From the NCBI GenBank assembly GCA_030146905.1, contig JASLAV010000554.1, forward strand, positions 1 through 10,366: a stretch of 10,366 bases of DNA, read 5' to 3'. Positions 1-5,675 of the stretch are shown piece by piece (the stretch's first letter is position 1; each line of letters begins with the position of its first letter). Origin of the DNA: Lentzea sp. Lineage in GTDB: Bacteria; Actinomycetota; Actinomycetes; Mycobacteriales; Pseudonocardiaceae. The notes beneath the pieces were generated by a model that had not been told where the DNA came from, searched no databases, and saw nothing but the letters and a program-made list of their open reading frames with translations. The translations under genes were made by a program, and so were the position numbers.

Positions 1-1875
1 AACATCTGCACCGCGCAGGTGCTGCTGGCCGTGATCGCGTCCATGTACGCCGTCTACCACGGTCCCGACGGCCTGCGCGCCATCGCGACCCGCGTGCACC
101 GCATGGCCACCGTGCTCGCCACGGGCCTGTGCGAGGCCGGGCTCGACGTCGTGCACGGCGAGTTCTTCGACACCGTCGAGGTGCGCGTCGAGGGCCGTGC
201 CGCCGCCGTCGTGGAGAAGGCGCGCGAGGCCGGCATCAACCTCCGCAAGGTCGACGAGGACGTCGTCGCAATCGCTTGCGACGAGAAGACCACCCGCGCG
301 CACGTCATCGCCGTGTGGGAGGCCTTCGGCGTCACCGGGTCCGATGTGGACGCCATCGACGCCGACACCGCCGACGGCATCCCGGCCGACCTGCGCCGCA
401 CGTCGGACTACCTGACCCACCCGGTCTTCCACTCGCACCGCTCCGAGACCGCGCTGCTGCGCTACCTGCGCGCGTTGTCCGACAAGGACGTCGCCCTGGA
501 CCGCAGCATGATCCCGCTCGGCTCCTGCACGATGAAGCTGAACGCCACCGCGGAGATGGAGCCCGTCACGTGGCCGGAGTTCTCGGGCCTGCACCCGTTC
601 GCCCCCGTCGAGGACGCGGCCGGTCTGCTGAAGATCGTGTCGGACCTGGAGGCCTGGCTGGCGGAGGTCACCGGCTACGACGCGGTGTCGCTGCAGCCCA
701 ACGCCGGTTCGCAGGGTGAGTTCGCCGGTCTGCTGGCGATCCGCGCCTACCACCGCGCCAACGGCAACGCCGACCGCGACGTCTGCCTGATCCCGTCGTC
801 CGCCCACGGCACCAACGCCGCGTCCGCCGTCATGGCCGGCATGCGCGTGGTCGTCGTGAAGTGCGACGACAAGGGCAACATCGACATGGGCCACCTGCGC
901 ACCACGATCGCGGAGCACGCCGACGACCTCGCCGCGATCATGCTCACCTACCCGTCGACCCACGGCGTGTACGAGGACACCGTCCGCGAGGTCTGCGGCC
1001 TGGTCCACGACGCGGGCGGCCAGGTGTACGTCGACGGCGCGAACCTCAACGCCCTCATCGGCCTCGCCCGGTACGGCAAGTTCGGCTCCGACGTCTCGCA
1101 CCTGAACCTGCACAAGACGTTCTGCATCCCGCACGGCGGCGGTGGCCCCGGCGTCGGCCCGATCGGCGTCCGCTCGCACCTCGCCCCGTTCCTGCCGAAC
1201 CACCCGCTGCAGCCCACCGCGGGCCCGGCGACCGGCGTCGGCCCGATCTCCGCCGCCCCGTGGGGTTCCGCGTCGATCCTGCCGATCTCGTGGGCGTACG
1301 TGCGCATGATGGGCGGCGACGGCCTGCGCCGCGCCACCCTGACCGCCGTGGCCGCCGCGAACTACGTGGCACGGCGTCTCGACGAGCACTACCCGGTCCT
1401 CTACACCGGCGAGGGCGGCTTCGTGGCCCACGAGTGCATCCTCGACCTGCGCCCGCTCACCAAGGCCACCGGCGTGACGGTGGACGACGTGGCCAAGCGC
1501 CTCGCGGACTACGGTCTGCACGCCCCGACGATGTCGTTCCCGGTCGCCGGCACCCTGATGGTCGAGCCGACCGAGTCGGAGGACCTGGCCGAGATCGACA
1601 GGTTCATCGACGCCATGATCGCCATCAAGGGCGAGATCGACCGCGTCGGCGCCGGCGAGTGGCCGGTGGAGGACAACCCGCTGCGCAACGCCCCGCACAC
1701 CGCGGCCTGCGTGACCGTCGGCGAGTGGAACCACCCGTACACCCGCGAGGAGGCCGTCTACCCGGCCGGTACCGGTGCTCCGAAGATCTGGCCGCCGGTC
1801 CGCCGCATCGACGGCGCCAAGGGCGACCGCAACCTGGTCTGCTCCTGCCCGCCGCTCTCGGCGTACAGCAGCTGA
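1..1875 (+). CDS. gcvP: Glycine dehydrogenase (decarboxylating), P-protein of the glycine cleavage system, 5'-truncated by the window
   Basis: This is the PLP-dependent P-protein. It decarboxylates glycine and passes the aminomethyl group to the lipoyl arm of GcvH in the cytoplasmic glycine cleavage complex. The frame is already open at base 1 (reading [10 protein letters not shown]), so the true start lies outside the window. About 624 residues are visible, against roughly 950-960 for the family, so about the first third is missing. Family hallmarks are present in order: LGSCTMKLN near visible residues 176-184, [28 protein letters not shown], then [18 protein letters not shown]. The PLP-binding lysine is encoded at 1114-1116. 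The C-terminal domain is complete and ends at TGA 1873-1875. No frameshift is seen. The other glycine-cleavage genes are not in the window. A start at base 19 would be an artefact of the window edge. Identity is very secure. Confidence 0.98.
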   Translation, partial: NICTAQVLLAVIASMYAVYHGPDGLRAIATRVHRMATVLATGLCEAGLDVVHGEFFDTVEVRVEGRAAAVVEKAREAGINLRKVDEDVVAIACDEKTTRAHVIAVWEAFGVTGSDVDAIDADTADGIPADLRRTSDYLTHPVFHSHRSETALLRYLRALSDKDVALDRSMIPLGSCTMKLNATAEMEPVTWPEFSGLHPFAPVEDAAGLLKIVSDLEAWLAEVTGYDAVSLQPNAGSQGEFAGLLAIRAYHRANGNADRDVCLIPSSAHGTNAASAVMAGMRVVVVKCDDKGNIDMGHLRTTIAEHADDLAAIMLTYPSTHGVYEDTVREVCGLVHDAGGQVYVDGANLNALIGLARYGKFGSDVSHLNLHKTFCIPHGGGGPGVGPIGVRSHLAPFLPNHPLQPTAGPATGVGPISAAPWGSASILPISWAYVRMMGGDGLRRATLTAVAAANYVARRLDEHYPVLYTGEGGFVAHECILDLRPLTKATGVTVDDVAKRLADYGLHAPTMSFPVAGTLMVEPTESEDLAEIDRFIDAMIAIKGEIDRVGAGEWPVEDNPLRNAPHTAACVTVGEWNHPYTREEAVYPAGTGAPKIWPPVRRIDGAKGDRNLVCSCPPLSAYSS

Positions 1876-1888
1876 TCCGAGCTCAACG

Positions 1889-1920
1889 GACGGGGGCGCA
1901 CTCGCGCGTGCGCCCCCGTC
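1889..1920. terminator. Perfect 12-bp hairpin between convergent genes, probable bidirectional terminator
   Basis: GACGGGGGCGCA at 1889-1900 pairs perfectly with TGCGCCCCCGTC at 1909-1920 around the 8-nt loop CTCGCGCG. It lies 13 nt after the gcvP stop and touches the stop codon (1921-1923) of the convergent Cys-rich gene, so one structure could end both transcripts. No strong T-tract follows on either strand, which is common for actinobacterial terminators. The role is inferred from position and structure. Confidence 0.75.
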
Positions 1921-2103
1921 TCACGTTCCGGCGGGGCACGCGGGGTCGCCGCAGTCCTCGTCCTCGCCGATCCCCGGCTTGGCCAGGTCGTGCTCGAACG
2001 CGAAGTGGAAGCACTCGGCGTGCATCCGCTCGAACAGCTCGAAGTCCTCCCGGCCGAGCTCCACCGGTTCACCGCACCGCTGACACGTCTGATCGTCCGC
2101 CAC
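1921..2103 (-). CDS. Small Cys-rich, putative zinc-binding protein, 60 aa
   Basis: A 60-residue protein starting at GTG (2103-2101) and ending at TGA (1923-1921). It has a zinc-ribbon-like CQRCGEP pair (Cys7, Cys10), an aromatic and acidic stretch DFELFERMHAECFHFAF (Cys31, with His28, His33 and His38 nearby), and a second pair in ECGxPxC style (Cys51, Cys56). The spacing suggests one structural zinc site, but no enzymatic motif is visible. It starts 14 nt after the methyltransferase stop on the same strand, so it is probably the last gene of that operon. Its own ribosome binding site is weak, which fits translational coupling. The frame stays open upstream, but that part is the antisense-like shadow of the methyltransferase gene. 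I know of similar small uncharacterised actinobacterial proteins but of no function. Confidence 0.7.
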   Translation of the reverse strand: MADDQTCQRCGEPVELGREDFELFERMHAECFHFAFEHDLAKPGIGEDEDCGDPACPAGT

Positions 2104-2117
2104 GAGGCGAGATCGTC

Positions 2118-2723
2118 TCACCCGCGCCGTGCGAACAGGACCGCGCCGTCCTCGCCGAGCAGCCACCGCGCCTCGACGGTGAACCCGGCGTCCCGCAACC
2201 ACTCCGCCACGCGGTCCGGCGGTCGCAGGTGGACGTGCACGCGCATCGGGTGCCCGCCGTAGCCCCGCGTCTTCAACCGCGTCTCGTCGCCGGCGTGGAA
2301 ACCCAGCTGCAGCAACCCGCCCGGCGCCAGCGCCTCCCGGAAGTGCCCGAACACCACGGGCACCTCGTCGTCCGGCACGTGGATCAACGACCACCACGAG
2401 AGGATCCCGCCCACCGCGGTGCCGAGCGGTTCGGTCATCGACCCCACCTCGAACCGCGGCCCGGGGTGGTTCGCGCGGGCGAGCGCGATCATCGCGGGGG
2501 AGAGGTCGATGCCGAACGCGTCCACCCCGAGGTCGTGCAGACGCGCCGTGATCTCGCCAGGTCCGCAGCCGACGTCCGCGACGGGCCCGCGCACCTCCTC
2601 CGCGAACAGCCGCAGCGCGGCCCGCAGGTGCGGCAGGCCGGAGAGCAGCTCCCGCGTCTGGTCGGCATAGGACGCCGCGACGGCGTCGTAGGAGTCCCTC
2701 GTGTCCGTCAGCCAGTCGCTCAC
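2118..2723 (-). CDS. Class I SAM-dependent methyltransferase, small, substrate unknown
   Basis: A 201-residue Rossmann-fold methyltransferase. Motif I is DVGCGPGE (residues 50-57) and the acidic motif II lies in GIDLSP (Asp73). A WWSLIHVPDDE segment follows as motif-II-like post region, and LAPGGLLQLGFH is motif III. The N-terminus DTRDSYDAVAASYAD is typical of the ubiE/type-11 group that methylates small molecules, but no substrate can be read from the sequence. The chosen start is GTG 2723-2721, because the conserved core begins right after it and it lies 11 nt beyond the upstream gene's TAG. An in-frame ATG at 2792 would run through the upstream gene and is rejected. It is the third gene of a four-gene operon. 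The ribosome binding site is weak, which suggests coupling to the gene before it. Confidence 0.9.
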   Translation of the reverse strand: MSDWLTDTRDSYDAVAASYADQTRELLSGLPHLRAALRLFAEEVRGPVADVGCGPGEITARLHDLGVDAFGIDLSPAMIALARANHPGPRFEVGSMTEPLGTAVGGILSWWSLIHVPDDEVPVVFGHFREALAPGGLLQLGFHAGDETRLKTRGYGGHPMRVHVHLRPPDRVAEWLRDAGFTVEARWLLGEDGAVLFARRG

Positions 2724-2734
2724 GTCCGGGGAAG

Positions 2735-3394
2735 CTACTCCTCGAACGGCTCCGGCCGGTGCCGTCCGAAGAGCGCCAGCGAGGAGATCCACACGTCCGG
2801 ATCCCCGTCCCAGTCCAGCGCCTTGATCTGGTCGGCCGACCGCCGCCCGCCGATCGCCCGCAGCAGCTCGAACGACGTCGTCCGCAACGTCCCCGCCGGC
2901 TCACCGTGCCCGAGCACCCGGTCCCCGTGCTCCAGCGCGATCCGCAACGCCGGCACGTCGTTCTCCCGCATCCGCTGGTCGAGCTGCTGCAGCGGCCGCA
3001 CCAGCGCTGCCCGCACCTCGGTGCCGTCCCGGTCGCCCGCGACCCCGAGCGCGGAGCGGAGGTCGTGCTCGTGCGCGACCACCTCGGACACCAGGACCGG
3101 CCCCATGGGCGTGTCGAACAGCGGCCGGGCGCGCTCCAGGTTCGCGTCCCACTCGGCGAAGGCGTCGCCGAGGGTGTTGTCGCGGCGGTCGCGCACCTGC
3201 CGTTCGCCCCACTCGCCGGACTCCATGCCGTCGAACCGGCGGTCCACGTAGTCGCGCAGACCGCCGGCGAGGTGCGCCACCACGTCCTTGGCCGACCAGC
3301 CCGGCGTCGCCGCCACCGGCGTCTGCGGGTCAGCGCCGGACACCAGCGCGGTGATCCGCTGCTTGGCCGCGTCGTAGACGGGGGCGTTGGTCAT
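2735..3394 (-). CDS. Maleylpyruvate isomerase N-terminal / DinB-like fold protein (TIGR03083-type)
   Basis: A 219-residue protein of the four-helix-bundle DinB/mycothiol-dependent isomerase superfamily. The N-terminal signature GWSAKDVVAHLAG is present with a candidate metal ligand at His41. Later SEVVAHEHDLRSAL supplies Glu104 and His108 in the E-x3-H spacing used by the zinc site of mycothiol-dependent maleylpyruvate isomerase. The C-terminal part (residues 150-219) resembles the usual second domain, with a basic segment and DGDPDVWISSLALFGR. Family members use mycothiol or bacillithiol as a cofactor or transfer thiols, but most actinobacterial paralogues have no assigned substrate. The ATG start is 3 nt after the DUF3224 stop, with GAGG about 8 nt upstream, so the two are translationally coupled. 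Fold and metal site are seen; the reaction is not. Confidence 0.85.
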   Translation of the reverse strand: MTNAPVYDAAKQRITALVSGADPQTPVAATPGWSAKDVVAHLAGGLRDYVDRRFDGMESGEWGERQVRDRRDNTLGDAFAEWDANLERARPLFDTPMGPVLVSEVVAHEHDLRSALGVAGDRDGTEVRAALVRPLQQLDQRMRENDVPALRIALEHGDRVLGHGEPAGTLRTTSFELLRAIGGRRSADQIKALDWDGDPDVWISSLALFGRHRPEPFEE

Positions 3395-3397
3395 CGT

Positions 3398-3775
3398 TCA
3401 GACCTCGTACTCCAGGGTGTAGGTACCGCTGCCATCCTCCGCCCAGCCGACCGTCGCCGCACCTTTCGCCCCCAGGTACCTGCCGGTGCCGTCGACGATC
3501 TCGATCTCGGCCTCCACCGAGGACCGGTAGGCGCCGACGTGCCGCAGCACCAGCGTGCCGTCGTCGGCGACGATCTCCTCCAGCGCGGTCGTCCACGCCA
3601 CGGCGTCGCCGTAGTACATGAGGTACCGGCAGCTCCCGACACCGTTCAGGTCGCCCGTGTAGGTGAACTGGACGTGCGCCTCGGTCAGCTTGCGGCCCTC
3701 GACGTCCTTGTAGGAGCGGCCGTCCCACGTGTTCTCGTCCCAGCTCTTCACCGCGATGGTTCCCGTTGCCTTCAT
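3398..3775 (-). CDS. DUF3224 domain-containing protein
   Basis: A 125-residue protein that begins KATGTIAVKSWDENTWDG, the typical N-terminus of DUF3224, and continues with the conserved segments KLTEAHVQFTYTGDLNG, CRYLMYYGD and TWRYLGAKG-like glycine turns (here GTGRYLGAKG). It ends in GSGTYTLEYEV. The family is a small, mostly beta, barrel-like cytosolic protein related in fold to the allene oxide cyclase barrel, with no established biochemical role. I chose ATG 3775-3773 because family members begin at this point. A GTG three codons upstream (3784) is possible, but neither start has a strong ribosome binding site. It is the promoter-proximal gene of the operon that continues with the isomerase-like, methyltransferase and Cys-rich genes. 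A perfect inverted repeat lies 22 nt before the start. Confidence 0.88.
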   Translation of the reverse strand: MKATGTIAVKSWDENTWDGRSYKDVEGRKLTEAHVQFTYTGDLNGVGSCRYLMYYGDAVAWTTALEEIVADDGTLVLRHVGAYRSSVEAEIEIVDGTGRYLGAKGAATVGWAEDGSGTYTLEYEV

Positions 3776-3797
3776 GGGGACCACTCTGCTGGCGATT

Positions 3798-3816
3798 CCT
3801 GACAGTTCGTGTCAGG
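3798..3816 (-). promoter_or_regulatory. Inverted repeat upstream of the DUF3224 operon, candidate operator
   Basis: CCTGACA (3798-3804) and TGTCAGG (3810-3816) form a perfect 7-bp inverted repeat with a 5-nt spacer, 22 nt before the ATG of the DUF3224 gene. A loosely TAnnnT-like hexamer (TAACCT, minus strand, 3821-3816) abuts it, so a bound protein could block transcription. An mRNA hairpin in the leader is the alternative. The half-site TGTCAGG recurs at 4689-4695 in front of the WYL regulator gene. Confidence 0.5.
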
Positions 3817-4018
3817 TTAGGACGAAGTCGCAATGCTCCTGACCGATAGGGATCCACCCCTTCGAGTGGTATCGCTCAAGTTGTTGGCCAGTGGTTACCG
3901 ATAGGACCTGTACCAGTCTCAGAGGCAGGGGCGTCACACTGCCTGTGGTGATAACGAGGCAGGCAGTCAAGGCGATCCACCGTAGGAGATGAGACGTGGG
4001 TCACTCGATTGGAGCCTC
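3817..4018. other. Lower-GC intergenic region with short repeats, no gene recognised
   Basis: About 200 bases between the DUF3224 operon and the small plus-strand module. I see no convincing coding frame. It contains a 9-bp direct repeat ACCGATAGG (3842-3850 and 3897-3905) and three copies of AGGCA/TGCCT in alternating orientation at 3923, 3940 and 3957, exactly 17 bp apart. GAGGCAGG followed by GTCA occurs at 3922-3936 and again at 3956-3969. These could be binding sites controlling the plus-strand module, but no clear -35/-10 pair was found. An ATG at 3989 opens the frame of the next gene but sits directly against an AGGAG, too close for good initiation. Confidence 0.4.
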
Positions 4019-4239
4019 GTGCCACGGCCGAAACATCCGGGTCCTGACCTGGAGAAGCTGCTCCGCAGTCTTGAGGACAGGGTTGGCGGGTAGAGAAGGG
4101 GAAGTACTTCAAAGCTTGGTGCGGCCCGCCTCATGAGGCTTGTTTCAAGACGGTGAAGTTGACTCCATCCAACCCCAATTACACGCGTAACCTGCGAGGA
4201 TGGCTGAAGAGGTCTGGATGCTGGAAGGAGGACGCTTGA
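4019..4239 (+). pseudogene. HicA-like small protein broken by a one-base frameshift
   Basis: Two overlapping frames join into one protein-like sequence of about 73 residues. Frame one runs from GTG 4019 (VPRPKHPGPDLEKLLRSLED) and stops at TAG 4091-4093. Frame two lacks a start but continues as QGWRVEKGKYFKAW, then CFKTVKLTPSNPNY and RNLRGWLKRSGCW, to TGA 4237-4239. One extra base near 4078 (GAC-CAG instead of GACAG) would restore a single frame. The helix-strand-strand-strand-helix order and the KGKYFK element resemble the double-stranded-RNA-binding-like fold of HicA/YcfA toxins, though the classical catalytic GSH is not visible. GGAG at 4011-4014 supports the GTG start. No slippery heptamer is seen in the overlap, so mutation or sequencing error is likelier than programmed frameshifting. 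The HicA link is by pattern only. Codon use is less GC-rich than in neighbouring genes. Confidence 0.65.
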
Positions 4240-4241
4240 TG
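4225..4241 (+). promoter_or_regulatory. Strong Shine-Dalgarno and TGATG stop/start overlap deciding the start of the 111-aa partner gene
   Basis: AAGGAGGA at 4225-4232 lies 6 nt before ATG 4239-4241, and the upstream gene's TGA 4237-4239 overlaps that ATG by one base. This is the best ribosome binding site in the window. It fixes the start at 4239 rather than at the in-frame ATG at 4200, which would lie inside the upstream gene. Confidence 0.85.
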
Positions 4242-4574
4242 GCACGCTCGTACTACGTTGAGCTGACTTGCGTATCTTCGGCTGTTGCCAGTGACCTGGA
4301 GAACCACCTGGATGCCGTGATGGATGCGCTGCAAAGCGAGCCGGGCATCGAGGACGCGGACATCGGCGCCAACCTGAAGGAAGGCACGGTTCAGTTCTGC
4401 CTGCATCTTGATGCAGAGGACTCCTCTGACGCTCTGCGCAAGGCGCACGTACGGGTTCGCTCCGCACTGCACGCCGCCGGAGGAGCCACGCCGGGCTGGG
4501 AGCGGATGATCCAGGCGATTCAGGACGACGACGCGGCTACGACCGTGCGTCCCTCGGAGCTCGCCTCCTGCTGA
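4239..4574 (+). CDS. Uncharacterised 111-aa protein, partner of the HicA-like gene
   Basis: I do not recognise a named family. The 111 residues read as strand (SYYVELTCV, 4-12), long helix (about 15-35), strand pair (IEDADIGANL and TVQFCLHLDAED), helix (SSDALRKAHVRVRSALHAAG), then an acidic, probably flexible tail after PGWERM. This order suggests a ferredoxin-like alpha/beta fold. HicB antitoxins also begin with a YYV-type strand, but the HicB core motifs and a DNA-binding tail are not evident. The protein is acidic, as many antitoxins are. It is coupled to the upstream frameshifted gene by a TGATG overlap and has its own strong ribosome binding site, so it could still be made. Codon use is less GC-biased than in flanking genes, which may point to later arrival. 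Existence as a gene is well supported; an antitoxin role is only inferred from pairing. Confidence 0.8.
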   Translation: MARSYYVELTCVSSAVASDLENHLDAVMDALQSEPGIEDADIGANLKEGTVQFCLHLDAEDSSDALRKAHVRVRSALHAAGGATPGWERMIQAIQDDDAATTVRPSELASC

Positions 4575-4605
4575 GGACACGCAAGGAGCCCGGTCCGAGG
4601 TTTTT
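4552..4605 (+). terminator. Probable Rho-independent terminator after the small module
   Basis: CCTCGGA (4552-4558) pairs with TCCGAGG (4594-4600), which is followed directly by TTTTT (4601-4605). The next bases, GCTC (4559-4562) and GAGC (4586-4589), extend the stem across a 4-nt bulge. The stem begins inside the last codons of the 111-aa gene. A U-tract terminator is unusual in this GC-rich window and matches the idea that the module came in as a unit. The long loop lowers certainty. Confidence 0.45.
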
Positions 4606-4684
4606 ACAGGGCAACGGGCGCGGCGCCGGTGCATCCCCTGGAGAGGGCAGCGGCGATCGCCATCTGATTCGGGCGCTGTGGCCG

Positions 4685-4708
4685 TTCATGTCAGGCTGAG
4701 GACATGAA
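4685..4708 (+). promoter_or_regulatory. 24-bp palindrome over the start codon of the WYL regulator, candidate autoregulatory operator
   Basis: TTCATGTC (4685-4692) and GACATGAA (4701-4708) are perfect 8-bp inverted arms around an 8-nt centre. The ATG (4704-4706) lies inside the right arm and the GAGGA ribosome-binding-like sequence spans the centre. Binding of the encoded regulator here would block its own expression and that of the overlapping reductase gene. No separate promoter was identified upstream. Confidence 0.6.
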
Positions 4709-5675
4709 GTCCAGCCGGCTCATGCAGGTGCTCCTGCTCCTCCAGTCGAGGGGCCGGATGACGGCGGACGAGCTGGCGGATGAGCTCGAGGTCTCGCCGC
4801 GCACGATCTACCGCGACATCGACTCGCTGAGCGCCGCCGGCATCCCCGTCTACGCCGACCGCGGCCCCACCGGCGGCTACCGGCTCGTCGACGGCTACCG
4901 CACCCGCCTCACCGGACTCACCTCCGGCGAGGCCCGGTCGCTCTTCCTCGCCGGGCTGCCCGGTCCCGCCGCCGACCTGGGCCTGGCGGAGTTCGCCGCC
5001 GCCGCACAGCTCAAGCTCCTCGCCGCGCTGCCGACCGAGCTGCGCGCCGGGGCGGAGCAGATCCGCCAGCGCTTCCACCTCGACACCCCGACGTGGTTCC
5101 GCGGCGACGAACCCACCGGCCACCTCGCCACCATCGCCGACGCCGTCTGGGACCAGCGCCGCGTGCGGATGACGTACCTGCGCTGGGGCAACCAGACCGT
5201 CGACCGCGAGGTCGACCCGTACGGCCTGGTTCTCAAGGCGGGCACCTGGTACTTCGTCGGCAGCGGCCGCACCTACCGCGTCTCCCGGGTCCAGGAGCTG
5301 CACGCCACGGACGAGGTGTTCGAACGCTCGCCGGACTTCGACCTCGCGCGCTACTGGGCCGAGTGGTCGGAACGGTTCGAGGCCGGCATGTACGGCGAAC
5401 GCGTCACCGTCCGCATGACCCGGTCAGGCCTCGACAAGACCCAGTACCTGCTGAGCGGCCACCAGGCGCGCGTCATCAGGGAGGCGGCGCCAGAGCCGGG
5501 CGAGGAGTTCGGCTTCCCGACCGAGTCCACCCGTCACGCCGTCTCCGACCTGCTCAAATTCGGCGCGGACGTCGAGGTGGTCGCTCCCGCGGAGCTCAGG
5601 AGCGAGCTCATCGCCACCCTCGGGGCGATGCAGGACGTCTACAACGGTGCGAAGCTACCCGCATGGTTCCGCTGA
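4704..5675 (+). CDS. YafY-type transcriptional regulator, HTH plus WYL domain
   Basis: A 323-residue DNA-binding regulator. Residues 1-60 form a DeoR/HTH_11-type winged helix (MTADELADELEVSPRTIYRDI, then GGYRL in the wing). Residues about 140-200 are the WYL ligand-sensing domain, with the signature as WYF at 182-184 and the usual RVSRV element at 192-196. Residues about 233-312 are the WCX C-terminal extension. Length and layout are standard for actinobacterial YafY proteins, many of which repress an adjacent enzyme gene. Its stop overlaps the aldo-keto reductase start by 13 nt, so the two are co-translated and the reductase is the likely target. A perfect 24-bp palindrome covers its start codon, which suggests autoregulation. 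ATG 4704 is supported by the conserved N-terminus beginning there. Confidence 0.95.
   Translation: MKSSRLMQVLLLLQSRGRMTADELADELEVSPRTIYRDIDSLSAAGIPVYADRGPTGGYRLVDGYRTRLTGLTSGEARSLFLAGLPGPAADLGLAEFAAAAQLKLLAALPTELRAGAEQIRQRFHLDTPTWFRGDEPTGHLATIADAVWDQRRVRMTYLRWGNQTVDREVDPYGLVLKAGTWYFVGSGRTYRVSRVQELHATDEVFERSPDFDLARYWAEWSERFEAGMYGERVTVRMTRSGLDKTQYLLSGHQARVIREAAPEPGEEFGFPTESTRHAVSDLLKFGADVEVVAPAELRSELIATLGAMQDVYNGAKLPAWFR

Noticed and set aside
861..3251. A 796-codon open plus-strand frame running across gcvP and the convergent operon
   Set aside because: It is very Arg/Pro-rich with no family motifs. It is out of frame with gcvP and antisense to three well-supported genes, as expected of a GC-skew shadow.
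4061..4095. Programmed -1 frameshift in the HicA-like gene
   Set aside because: The required direction is -1, but no slippery heptamer or clear downstream stimulatory structure is seen in the short overlap window. A lost base explains it more simply.
4200..4238. Upstream ATG extending the 111-aa protein by 13 residues
   Set aside because: It lies inside the HicA-like gene's coding sequence, while AAGGAGGA is ideally placed for ATG 4239.
4179..4634. Minus-strand frame of 151 codons covering the small module
   Set aside because: Composition is not protein-like, no ribosome binding site is present, and it is antisense to the 111-aa gene, which has a strong ribosome binding site and clear secondary-structure pattern.
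4652..4661. 10-bp palindrome GGCGATCGCC upstream of the WYL gene
   Set aside because: Short self-complementary GC-rich words are expected by chance here. There is no further symmetry or link to a promoter.
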